A stretch of 64,000 bases of DNA from JAGIBJ01 sp032119595. GTDB taxonomy: Bacteria; Actinomycetota; Thermoleophilia; Solirubrobacterales; Solirubrobacteraceae. The stretch's first letter is position 1; each line of letters opens with the position of its first letter. A program made the translations under genes and the position numbers. The stretch covers positions 62,001-126,000 of the forward strand of contig JAUMBQ010000006.1 in assembly GCA_032119595.1 (NCBI GenBank), read 5' to 3'. A model generated the notes under the pieces. That model worked only from the letters and a program-made list of their open reading frames with translations. It was not told the DNA's origin and did no database searches. Positions 7,402 through 15,353 of the stretch are shown here, piece by piece.

Positions 7402-8369
7402 TCGGAAGGGTGCTCGCGGTTGGCCGCGCCGCCGTCGGCAGCGCGCTCGTCCTGGACCGTAGCGTCCTCGGCGGCTGGTTCGCGCCGCGCCCGCCTCCCG
7501 GGGAAGCGCGGCTCCAGGCGCGTCACCGCTCCCCAGAGGGCACTGGCAGGTCGCCCGATGACGGGATGCTCGCGCTGCTGGGCTTCGATCCATCGCTCGA
7601 CCGCCTCGCTTCGCCGGTGGGAACGGCGTGTCCCGACGGCCAGCCCGACCACGGCCGACCCGACGATGACGGTCGCCAGGACGAAGAGCGTCCGCGACAC
7701 CAGGCTGACCACCTGGTCGAAGTTCTGCCAAAACACCGATCCGAGCACGCAGAGACCCACCGACCAGATGAACGTGGCGACAATGTCTACGGCCGCGAAT
7801 CGCACGAACGGAAGGCGCGACGAGCCGGCGAGGAACGGCACGAGCGGCCGCACCACTCCGATCCACCGACCGATAAGCACGGTGAGGTCGCCGTGGCGTT
7901 CGAAGAACCGCTCCACGAACTGGACCTGAGGCTCCCCGATCTTGACGCGCGCACCGTGCGTCAGCAGGAACCCTCGGCCATACCGACGCCCGATCACGTA
8001 GGCGGAGAGATCACCGAGCATCGACGACACCCAGACGACCGCGATGAGTGGAATCAGCTCGATCGTGCCGGCACCAGCGAGGACGCCGCCGAACAGGACC
8101 ATCGTCTCCCCGGGCGCGATGAATCCGAGAAACGCACCGGTCTCCAGGAACGCGTTGACGCCGACCAGCAGGTACGTCCAGGCCCCGAGTCGGCCGCCGA
8201 TCTCGTCAACGATCGACTCGATGCTCGGCAGCGCGATAACGCTCGTGCCGAACAGCAAGAAGACGACGGCGGCCGCGAAGGCCGCCCCTCGGCCGACCCG
8301 CCCGAGCGCCTTGGCCCGCCAGGAAGCGAACAGCAGCGCGAGGGCAAGGACCAGCCAGAAGGGCTTCAC
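7398..8369 (-). CDS. DedA-family (VTT domain) membrane protein
   Basis: 323 aa. The core, from about residue 45 to 210, has the DedA features FLGFIAPGETMVLFGGVLAG, the GRRYGRGFLLTHG loop and FxxRHGDLTVLIGRWIGVVRPLVPFLAGSS, where the conserved R/G residues sit in the re-entrant region. Known DedA proteins act as undecaprenyl-phosphate or phospholipid flippases. It has extra N-terminal hydrophobic helices and an unusually long charged C-terminal tail of about 80 residues (cytoplasmic, R/E/A-rich). Both ends overlap neighbours by 4 bp, with ispE upstream and a small membrane protein downstream. An isoprenoid-lipid role fits the ispE neighbour but is inference. Confidence 0.86.
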   Translation of the reverse strand: MKPFWLVLALALLFASWRAKALGRVGRGAAFAAAVVFLLFGTSVIALPSIESIVDEIGGRLGAWTYLLVGVNAFLETGAFLGFIAPGETMVLFGGVLAGAGTIELIPLIAVVWVSSMLGDLSAYVIGRRYGRGFLLTHGARVKIGEPQVQFVERFFERHGDLTVLIGRWIGVVRPLVPFLAGSSRLPFVRFAAVDIVATFIWSVGLCVLGSVFWQNFDQVVSLVSRTLFVLATVIVGSAVVGLAVGTRRSHRRSEAVERWIEAQQREHPVIGRPASALWGAVTRLEPRFPGRRARREPAAEDATVQDERAADGGAANREHPSE

Positions 8370-9277
8370 GGCCAGCGCGGAAGCTCGAGGTCGGCTCGTC
8401 GCTCGGGGATCGCTCGGATCGCGGGACGATCGATCGCGATGGACGCCTGAACGGCTGTGGCGGTGCCTGGCGCAAACAGGCCGACCACCGTCGGGCCTGA
8501 GCCGGAGACCATCGCGTGCTCGGCGCCATGGTCTTCAAGCAGGGCGATCGCGACATCGATCTCGGGGCAGAGGCTGCGGGCCGCACGCTGGAGATCGTTG
8601 ATCGCGAGGCCAGCTGCCTCGACGCCGATCGAGCGCTCAGCGGCAAGCACCGCGCGATGCAGCTCGCGCAGCTCATCGTGCCCACGTGGCGGGTCGAGCC
8701 GGTCAGCTTCGTCGAACACCGCTCCGGCGCTGAGTTCCGCGTCGATGGGCAGCACGAGCGCTTCCCAGTCTGGGCTCGCGGCGCTGCGGCGTAGCTTCTC
8801 GCCCGCTCCGGTGCCGGTGCTGCGCTTCCCGGCGACCTGACTCGGGACGTCGGCGCCAAGCGGAACGGCCATGGCTTCAAGTCGCTCGCGGTCGGTGTCG
8901 CCGGCGAATGCCGCTGCAATGCGCAGCGCGGCGGCCGCGTCGGCGGAGCCGCCGGCCATGCCGCCGGCGATCGGAATGCGCTTGGTGATGCGCAGGCGAA
9001 TCGGCGGACCGTCCCAGCCCGTTTCCGTGCGGTACGCCGCGAGAGCGACGTCTGCGAGGTTCGGCCCGTCGACGCCGGGGCACTCGACGACATCGCCTTG
9101 GAGCGACTCGTCGAGTTCGGCATGGAGCAGGTCGACGAGGTCGAGGGGCTGGAAGACCGTGACGAGTTCGTGGCGGCCGTCCGACTCGCGGGCTGGGCCG
9201 ACGAACAGGCAGAGGTTGATCTTGGCGGGTGCCGATACCGCGAGTTCACGGGGCATCGTCGCCCCGGGCTCGCTCAC
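8366..9277 (-). CDS. ispE: 4-diphosphocytidyl-2-C-methyl-D-erythritol kinase
   Basis: 303 aa. A GHMP kinase that phosphorylates CDP-ME in the MEP pathway to isoprenoids. Motif 1 is SAPAKINLCLFVG (about 14-26). The ATP loop is PIAGGMAGGSADAAAALR (about 97-114). The C-terminal GHMP motif is MVSGSGPTVVGLF. The start at 9277 overlaps the stop of rsmA by 4 bp. An internal ATG seven codons later is less likely given the coupling. The rsmA-ispE order is common in Actinomycetota. Confidence 0.96.
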   Translation of the reverse strand: MSEPGATMPRELAVSAPAKINLCLFVGPARESDGRHELVTVFQPLDLVDLLHAELDESLQGDVVECPGVDGPNLADVALAAYRTETGWDGPPIRLRITKRIPIAGGMAGGSADAAAALRIAAAFAGDTDRERLEAMAVPLGADVPSQVAGKRSTGTGAGEKLRRSAASPDWEALVLPIDAELSAGAVFDEADRLDPPRGHDELRELHRAVLAAERSIGVEAAGLAINDLQRAARSLCPEIDVAIALLEDHGAEHAMVSGSGPTVVGLFAPGTATAVQASIAIDRPAIRAIPERRADLELPRWP

Positions 9278-10293
9278 TGGAGCCCGCCGATGCCTCGGGC
9301 CACGAGCGCAGCGTGGAGCTTGCGGAACTCGTCGGCGGAGAGCTGCTCAGCGCGGGCATCCTCGCGGATCCCGATCTCGATGAGCGCCTCGCGGGTCGCC
9401 TCCTTCGTGTTCGGATCCCCGATCGCAATGGCCAGGGAGCGCGACAGCGCCTTGCGACGGTGCAAGAAGCCGGAGGTGATCAGACGACGGATCCCCGGGT
9501 CGGCCGGAGGCGCCACGCGGGTCATTGCCATGAGCACCGAATCGACGTGCGGCGACGGCATGAACGCGGAACGGGCGACGTTCTTCTGAAGCTTCACGGT
9601 GCAGCTGAGCTGTGCCAGCGCACTCGGGACGCCGTATTCCTTGGTGCCGGCGCGGGCGGCGAATCGCACACCGACCTCCTTCTGCACCATCACGAGCCAA
9701 CGCTCGACGCTCGGCATCTCGTGCACCGCGCGCAGCACCACCGTGGCGGCGACCGAGTAGGGCAGGTTCGCGATGAACGCGTTTGGGGCTGGGTCGAGCG
9801 TCGAGAGATCGAACCGCACCGCGTCGGCGCGATGCACCGTGACCTTCTCTGGATCGAGAATCTCTTCGAGCAGGTCGGCGAGCTTCTCGTCGAGCTCGAT
9901 GATGTGGAGGTGTTTGGCCTTCTCGGCGATGCGCTCGGAAAGCACGCCCAATCCCCCGCCGACTTCGAGCACCACATCATCCTCGGTGACCGCGGCAAAG
10001 CCCTCGATCTGCGCCATCACGTGGTCGGACACGAGGAAGTTCTGCCCGAGTGCCTTCTTGGGCGAGAGGCCACGCATGCCGAGACGCTCGTGCGTAAGCT
10101 GGCGCAGGCGTTTGCGACCACCGTCGGCGCCGATCTCCTTGCCTTGGAAGGCGGGATCGGGACCGTCGTCGTACCCGCGGGCAGCCTCTTCGCGGATCTT
10201 GCGGGCATTGGCGGCGCGGGCTTGCCGGGCGGCTTGGCGCTGGGCGCGTGCGGCGTCGGCGGCCGAGCGGCTGCCCTTCTCGTTGTTGGTCAC
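9274..10293 (-). CDS. rsmA: 16S rRNA (adenine1518/1519-N6)-dimethyltransferase
   Basis: 339 aa from a GTG whose bases overlap the TGA of tatD (GTGA), the start chosen because of this coupling. It dimethylates two adenines in the 3'-terminal hairpin of 16S rRNA during 30S maturation. The Rossmann methyltransferase motifs are clear: KKALGQNFLVSD, VLEVGGGLGVLSERIA, and the NLPYSVA catalytic motif. Starting at this GTG gives a charged, alanine/arginine-rich N-terminal extension of 72 residues before the normal family start, which would be the ATG at 10077. Confidence 0.95.
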   Translation of the reverse strand: MTNNEKGSRSAADAARAQRQAARQARAANARKIREEAARGYDDGPDPAFQGKEIGADGGRKRLRQLTHERLGMRGLSPKKALGQNFLVSDHVMAQIEGFAAVTEDDVVLEVGGGLGVLSERIAEKAKHLHIIELDEKLADLLEEILDPEKVTVHRADAVRFDLSTLDPAPNAFIANLPYSVAATVVLRAVHEMPSVERWLVMVQKEVGVRFAARAGTKEYGVPSALAQLSCTVKLQKNVARSAFMPSPHVDSVLMAMTRVAPPADPGIRRLITSGFLHRRKALSRSLAIAIGDPNTKEATREALIEIGIREDARAEQLSADEFRKLHAALVARGIGGLQ

Positions 10294-11039
10294 CAGTTGA
10301 AGAGCGCGGCGGCGTTGGCAGTGACGAGGGTGTCGAGTTCGCGGGCAGTGATGCCACGCTTTTCGGCGACGAAGTCGGCGGTGTGCATCACGTGCTCGGT
10401 TCGGTTCTTCTCCCGGCGCACGGGCACCGGGCTCAGGTACGGGGCATCGGTCTCGACGAGCAGCTTGTCGTCCGGGACGTCGAGGATCGAGTCGGCGAGT
10501 TCGGCGTTGGCCGGGTAGGTCACATTGCCGGCGTAGGAGATCCACCAGCCCTCTGACACGCAGGCGTGCGCCCAGTCGGGCATCGAGAAGCAGTGCATCA
10601 CCACGCGCAGGCCTTGGGCGTGCTCGCGGAGGGTGGCGACCGTCTCTTCGCTCGCCGCGCGAGTGTGGATCACGAGTGCTTTGTCGAGTTCGCGCGCGAT
10701 CGCGATGTGATCGAGGAACGCCCGGCGCTGGTCGTCGGCCGGGGCGTAGTCGCGAAAGTAGTCCAGGCCGGTCTCGCCGATCGCGACGCAGCGCGGGTCG
10801 GCAGCGAGCTGCCGGAGTTCGGCGCCGACGGCCTCGTCGTACCCACCGGCCTCGTTGGGGTGGCGGCCGATCGCGGCGAAGACCTCGGGGAAGTCGCTCG
10901 CGGCCTGGAGCGCAGCCGCGCAGGACCGGCTATTCGTGCCGACCGTGAGGATCCTGGTGATGCCGAGTCGGCGGGCCTGCTCCACGAGCTCGGCGTTGGG
11001 CTCCTTGCAGGAGTCCAGGTGGGTGTGGCTGTCGATCAC
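10290..11039 (-). CDS. tatD: TatD-family metal-dependent DNase/hydrolase
   Basis: 249 aa, typical length, GTG start. The amidohydrolase-like TIM barrel has all metal-binding motifs: DSHTHLD at the N-terminus, the glutamate in GETGLDYF, VIHTRAA, MHCFS and ETDAPYLSP near the end. Known roles are 3'-5' exonuclease and D-aminoacyl-tRNA deacylase-like activities. It lies 44 nt after metG and overlaps rsmA by 4 bp. The metG-tatD-rsmA order is widely conserved. Confidence 0.93.
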   Translation of the reverse strand: MIDSHTHLDSCKEPNAELVEQARRLGITRILTVGTNSRSCAAALQAASDFPEVFAAIGRHPNEAGGYDEAVGAELRQLAADPRCVAIGETGLDYFRDYAPADDQRRAFLDHIAIARELDKALVIHTRAASEETVATLREHAQGLRVVMHCFSMPDWAHACVSEGWWISYAGNVTYPANAELADSILDVPDDKLLVETDAPYLSPVPVRREKNRTEHVMHTADFVAEKRGITARELDTLVTANAAALFNW

Positions 11040-11083
11040 CCCGTCGATGGTGCCTGACTCGGGCGCCCGAAGGCGCCACGGGG

Positions 11084-12607
11084 TCAGATCGCCTTCGGGA
11101 AGAGCGGCTCGAGCGTCTGGATCTCGAAGCCGAACGCACCATCCATCGCGGCGCGGGCGTACGTCACGTCCGGGTCACCGGAAGCGCTCAGCGCGGTCAG
11201 CAGCGTGGCCGTTGAGACCGGCAGGAAGGGGTGCAACAAGACGGCGAGCACGCGCACGCCGTCGACGAGCGTCGTCAGCACGCGGTCCAGGTCGGCCGCT
11301 TTCTCTGGGTCCTTCGCGAGCGCCCACGGCGTCTGCTCTTCGACGTATTGGTTGAGGCGACGCACCCCCGCCCAGATCGTCTCCAAGGCCTGGCTCGGCG
11401 CGCCGGCATCGATCTGCGCACTGACCTCAGCGGCCAGCGGGTCGATCACGGCGGCGATGTCCGGATCGATCGCGTCGGCTTTGACGAGGCCGTCGCGGTA
11501 GCGGTGCACCATGGAGATCGAGCGGCTCGCGAGGTTGCCGAAATCGTTGGCGAGTTCACTCTCGTAGCGCGTGACGAAGCCGGCGACGGAGACCGCGCCG
11601 TCTTGCCCGAACGACACTTCGCGAAGCAGATAGAACCGCAGCGCGTCAGAGCCGTAGCGATCGATGATCTCGAAGGGGTCCAGGACGTTCCCCAGCGACT
11701 TGCTCATCTTGGTCTCCTCACCGGAGGAGTCCTTCATCAGCAGGAAGCCGTGGACGAGCACGTGGTTCGGGACCTCGAGGCCGGCCGCCATCAGCAACGC
11801 CGGCCAGTAGATCGCGTGGAACTTCAGGATGTCCTTCCCGATCACATGGAAGGTTGCCGGCCAGTACGTGTCGGTCTGGTCCTTGGTCTCGTCCGCGAAC
11901 GCCAGCGCGGTGACGTAGTTCAGGAGTGCGTCCCACCACACGTAGACGACCTGCTCGGGGTCCCACGGCACCGGCACGCCCCAGCTGAGCTTGCTGCGGG
12001 AGAGCGAGACGTCGTGCAGGCCGCGCTCGATGAACGCCTTGGCCTCGTTGGCGCTGCGCGGTGGCATCACGAAGTCGGGCCGGTCGGCGAACAGCTGCTC
12101 CAATCGCTCCTGGAACGCTGAGAGCTTGAAGAACCAGTTGTCCTCCTTCTCGCGCAGCAGGTCGATCTTGTGGATCGGGCACCGGTTGCCTTCGGCGATC
12201 TCCGTCTCGGTCTTGAAGTCGGCGCAGCGAGGGCAGTACCACCCCTCGTAGGTGCCTTTCTCGACGTAGCCGTTCGCTTTGACCCGCTCGAGCACCTCCT
12301 GCACGCGCTGGACGTGCCGCGAGTCGCTCGTGCGGATGAAGAAGTCCTCCGACGCGCCCAGGCGCGGGCCAAGCGTCTTGAAGTGCTCGGCGTTCTTGTC
12401 GGCGAGTTCCTGCGGCGTGACGCCGAGCTTCTCGGCCGCCAGCGCGACCGGCTCGCCGTGCTCGTCGGTGCCGGTCAGGAAGAACACGTCCTCCCCACGC
12501 TGGCGCCAGTGACGAGCAAGCACGTCGGACGCGATCACGGTGTAGGCGTGGCCGAGGTGAGGTGCCGCGTTCACGTAGAAGATCGGCGTGGTGACGTAGC
12601 GGGACAT
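11084..12607 (-). CDS. metG: Methionyl-tRNA synthetase
   Basis: 507 aa class I synthetase. The HIGH-type motif is APHLGHAYT near residue 15-22 and KMSKSLGN is at about 301-308. A zinc knuckle CPRCADF...CPIH marks the one-knuckle form. It lacks the C-terminal tRNA-binding EMAP domain, as in the short actinobacterial type. The start has TAGCCT 9 nt upstream, so the gene heads its own transcript of metG-tatD-rsmA-ispE-DedA-small membrane protein. Confidence 0.97.
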   Translation of the reverse strand: MSRYVTTPIFYVNAAPHLGHAYTVIASDVLARHWRQRGEDVFFLTGTDEHGEPVALAAEKLGVTPQELADKNAEHFKTLGPRLGASEDFFIRTSDSRHVQRVQEVLERVKANGYVEKGTYEGWYCPRCADFKTETEIAEGNRCPIHKIDLLREKEDNWFFKLSAFQERLEQLFADRPDFVMPPRSANEAKAFIERGLHDVSLSRSKLSWGVPVPWDPEQVVYVWWDALLNYVTALAFADETKDQTDTYWPATFHVIGKDILKFHAIYWPALLMAAGLEVPNHVLVHGFLLMKDSSGEETKMSKSLGNVLDPFEIIDRYGSDALRFYLLREVSFGQDGAVSVAGFVTRYESELANDFGNLASRSISMVHRYRDGLVKADAIDPDIAAVIDPLAAEVSAQIDAGAPSQALETIWAGVRRLNQYVEEQTPWALAKDPEKAADLDRVLTTLVDGVRVLAVLLHPFLPVSTATLLTALSASGDPDVTYARAAMDGAFGFEIQTLEPLFPKAI

Positions 12608-12616
12608 TCGGCGGTC

Positions 12617-12622
12617 AGGCTA
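12617..12622 (-). promoter_or_regulatory. -10 box TAGCCT for metG
   Basis: Minus-strand TAGCCT ends 9 nt before the metG ATG. It overlaps the TAG stop codon (12620-12622) of the M23-like gene. Confidence 0.45.
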
Positions 12623-13366
12623 CCGGCGTAGGCCGACGAGGTGGGGCCGCCTCATCAAGCGTCGGCGGCGCCGTCGCCCCTGCTGGGTCGTCATCGCTGC
12701 CGCCAGGCCGGCCAAAACGGAGCAGGCCATCGCCGCGCCGGCGGCCGAGGCGAGCCATCGATCAACGCTCGGTGGCGTGGCTGGCGTCGCCCGGGAAGGT
12801 CGAGACTCAGCAACCTGGCTCGGCACGCTGCGGCGTCCCGGCCGCGGTCCGTGCCAGGCCGCTGAGTCGCTTCCGGCCGGGGAAATGAGGGACCCGGCCG
12901 GAAGGTGGGCGGGACGGAGGCGCGGTGGCGTCCGTCGCTCAAGGGTGTGAGGGCGCCCGGCGAACGGGGGCACCGTGCGAGGGGGAGCGGCCCGGAGCAG
13001 GGCCAGCGGATCCAGGTACGACCCGTCACCGCGACGCGCACTCAGGTCGACCGCGTCGCCCGTCGCAGCGCCGATCACAGCGCCCGCTCGCACCTGCGCG
13101 CGGACCCCGACCGAGGGTTCAACACGCTGGAGCGTCGCGCGCAGATGACCGCAGTCGACCGTCAGCGTCGGCGCTCCACCGGCAACGCGGCCGCGGAACG
13201 TGACGACGCCACGGCACGGCGCCCTGACCGCGCTACCGGGTGCGGCAGCCAAATCGATCCCGCGGTGGCCGCCGGCCGCGTACGGCGCGACCTCGCGAAA
13301 GCGTCGCTCCACCTCGACCGGAGCGACCGGAGGCATCCACCTGGCTGGCTGGTGATCAAGGGGCAT
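12620..13366 (-). CDS. M23 (LytM)-like protein, probably inactive peptidase
   Basis: 248 aa. Residues about 25-130 match the M23 beta-sandwich: HRGIDLAAAPGSAVRAPCRGVV is the first zinc motif (His and Asp present), but the run above is given only by its key residues H33 and D37. The second motif, normally HxH, is replaced in the region GDAVDLSARRGDGSYLDPLALL, so a zinc ligand and the catalytic His are missing. The C-terminal half is proline/arginine-rich and ends in a hydrophobic segment (SAAGAAMACSVLAGLAAAM) with a poly-arginine tail. No signal peptide is evident at the chosen ATG, so membrane topology is unclear. A degenerate LytM domain could regulate an amidase. Confidence 0.65.
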   Translation of the reverse strand: MPLDHQPARWMPPVAPVEVERRFREVAPYAAGGHRGIDLAAAPGSAVRAPCRGVVTFRGRVAGGAPTLTVDCGHLRATLQRVEPSVGVRAQVRAGAVIGAATGDAVDLSARRGDGSYLDPLALLRAAPPRTVPPFAGRPHTLERRTPPRLRPAHLPAGSLISPAGSDSAAWHGPRPGRRSVPSQVAESRPSRATPATPPSVDRWLASAAGAAMACSVLAGLAAAMTTQQGRRRRRRLMRRPHLVGLRR

Positions 13367-13455
13367 GCGCCGACGGTTGCACGACGGCGGGTGATCTCGC
13401 CCCCGATAGCCAGAATCGGCACGAAGGCGGTGCAGTTCTGTGTGAAAGGCCGGCT

Positions 13456-14328
13456 CTAACGGCGGTCGAGCACCGCTTGGTACAGCGCGTTGGCCCGAGC
13501 CCCGGTCAACTCCGCCACCACCGCCGCCGCTTCCTTGACCCGCGCCCCGGCTGCGACCAGCCGCTCGGTCGCTTCGATCGCGACGGTGTCGTCGACTTCG
13601 GCGTCGACGCCCTCCACCACGATCGTCACCTCGCCCTTCGGGGGGCTGCCTTCGTAGCGCTCGGCAAGCTCTTCGGCCGAGCCGCGCACGATCTCCTCAT
13701 GCATCTTGGTCAGTTCACGGGCGACGACGACCTGGCGATACGGGTCGATCGCAGCGATGGCCGCGAGCGTCGAGGCGAGGCGCCCGGGCGACTCGAACGC
13801 GACGGTCGTCTCCTTCGAGAGCAGCGCGGCCGTTAGTGCGTCGCCCTTGCGCGGCGGAAAGCCCACGAACCTCCACCGATCGGTGGCGAGGCCCGACACC
13901 CCGAGCGCCACGAGCACCGCACTCGGCCCCGGCAGCGATTCGATGGTCACCCCCGCGGCAATGCAGCCACGGACCAGTGCAAGGCCGGGATCGCTGACGA
14001 GCGGTGTGCCCGCGTCGCTGCAGAGCGCCATCCTGGCGCCCTCTTGGAGCTGCCTGACCAAGCCCTCGACCTGCCCGCGCTCGTTGTGATCGTGCAGCGA
14101 GCGCATCGGCGGCCGCACCACGCCGGGACCGGCCTCGGCGGCAAGAAATGCCAGCAGCTTGCCGGTGCGCCGGGTGTCCTCGCAGAGGACGAGATCGGCA
14201 CCGAGCAGCGCCTCAGCCACCCGCGGCGACCCGTCGGAAAGATTCCCGATCGGCGTCGGGCAGAGGATCAGCCGGCCCACCCCGCCGCGGCTCGCGACCC
14301 CGCCGGCGGAGTCGTCGTCGATGGTCAT
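13456..14328 (-). CDS. rsmI: 16S rRNA (cytidine1402-2'-O)-methyltransferase
   Basis: 290 aa from the ATG whose bases overlap the TGA of the glucokinase gene (ATGA). It belongs to the SAM-dependent tetrapyrrole-methylase fold family and 2'-O-methylates C1402 of 16S rRNA. Signatures are LILCPTPIGNLSD, LVLCEDTRRTGKLL, SDAGTPLVSDPG and GPSAVLVAL. The usual C-terminal HTH-like tail (TGARANALYQAVL) is present. It is downstream of and coupled to glk. Confidence 0.95.
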   Translation of the reverse strand: MTIDDDSAGGVASRGGVGRLILCPTPIGNLSDGSPRVAEALLGADLVLCEDTRRTGKLLAFLAAEAGPGVVRPPMRSLHDHNERGQVEGLVRQLQEGARMALCSDAGTPLVSDPGLALVRGCIAAGVTIESLPGPSAVLVALGVSGLATDRWRFVGFPPRKGDALTAALLSKETTVAFESPGRLASTLAAIAAIDPYRQVVVARELTKMHEEIVRGSAEELAERYEGSPPKGEVTIVVEGVDAEVDDTVAIEATERLVAAGARVKEAAAVVAELTGARANALYQAVLDRR

Positions 14329-15332
14329 CAACTGGTCGCGGGGCGGGTGATGACCGGCGCCGGTGCCGGGTAAACACCGGCCGCGTCGAAGGCGAGCAAT
14401 GCCGCACCAAGGAGCCCGGCCTCGCTGCCGAACTGCGCCAGGCGCACCTCGCACCGGGCGACGATCGGTGGCATTGCGCGGATGGCGTACTCGTCACGAG
14501 CAGGTCCGATCAGCAGCTCGCCGGCAGCACTCACGCCGCCGCCCACCAGGATCAGATCGGGGTCGAAGATGTTGGCCAGGGAACTCATGCCGACGCCGAG
14601 CATCGTCCCGATCCGGCGCAGCGCCTCCACGGCCAACTCGTCACCCGCCTTCGCGAGTTCGGTGATCCTGGGCCCGTCAAGCGTGCCCGCAGCCTGCTCG
14701 CGGCCGAGGACGGAGTCCGGGTTCGCGGCGCCGAGTTCGTTTGCTTCACGCTCCAACGCCGTGCCGGATGCCTCCGATTCCAGGCACCCGTGATTGGGGC
14801 AGTCGCCGATGCAGGGCCGACCGTCCGCCTTCACCACGATGTGGCCAAGTTCTGCCGCCATGCCGTGCGCACCGCGGACCGGCTGGTTCGCGACCACAAG
14901 TCCGCCGCCAACGCCCGTGCCGACGGTCAGCAACACCACATCGGTCGCCCCTTGGGCCGCCCCGATGCGATGTTCGGCGATCACGGCGCAGTTCGCGTCG
15001 TTGTCCGACACCACCGGCAGCCCGATGCGCTCTGCAAGATCCGGACCGACGGACGCCCCTTCGATCATCCGCAGGTTCGGGGCCTGCCACGCCTTGCCGG
15101 CGCTGTCGAGCAGAGCCGGGATGCCGAGCCCGACGGCGACGACGTCGCCGTTCGCTGCCGCGGTCAGCTCGTCGATCTCGTCGATCAGCACCGCCAGCAG
15201 ACCGGCCGCGTCCAGCCCGTGAGTGGGACGTTTCGTGGTGGCGATCACTCGCAGGTTCTCGTCGACGAGACCGGCGAGCGCCTTGGTCCCGCCGACATCG
15301 ATCCCGATCACCAGGCGCGCGGTCGCTGACAT
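14328..15332 (-). CDS. glk: ROK-family glucokinase
   Basis: 334 aa. N-terminal ATP site VIGIDVGGTKALAGLV (about 8-23), sugar-binding VGLGIPALLD, catalytic SDNDANCAVIAE and a second phosphate loop VGTGVGGGLV. The ROK zinc motif is kept in the form CIGDCPNHGCLESEASG. It phosphorylates glucose with ATP at the entry to glycolysis. It is coupled to rsmI and divergent from the LCP gene with only 21 bp between start codons. Another ROK sugar kinase specificity cannot be excluded. Confidence 0.9.
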   Translation of the reverse strand: MSATARLVIGIDVGGTKALAGLVDENLRVIATTKRPTHGLDAAGLLAVLIDEIDELTAAANGDVVAVGLGIPALLDSAGKAWQAPNLRMIEGASVGPDLAERIGLPVVSDNDANCAVIAEHRIGAAQGATDVVLLTVGTGVGGGLVVANQPVRGAHGMAAELGHIVVKADGRPCIGDCPNHGCLESEASGTALEREANELGAANPDSVLGREQAAGTLDGPRITELAKAGDELAVEALRRIGTMLGVGMSSLANIFDPDLILVGGGVSAAGELLIGPARDEYAIRAMPPIVARCEVRLAQFGSEAGLLGAALLAFDAAGVYPAPAPVITRPATS

Positions 15333-15339
15333 CGCTGCA

Positions 15340-15349
15340 ACGATAGACC
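15340..15349. promoter_or_regulatory. Overlapping divergent -10 boxes of glk and the LCP gene
   Basis: The 21 bp between the two start codons hold TATCGT on the minus strand (15340-15345, 7 nt before the glk ATG). On the plus strand TAGACC occupies 15344-15349, 4 nt before the LCP ATG, or CGATAG 15341-15346 at 7 nt. The two promoters overlap, so polymerase cannot occupy both at once. Confidence 0.4.
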
Positions 15350-15353
15350 GCTG

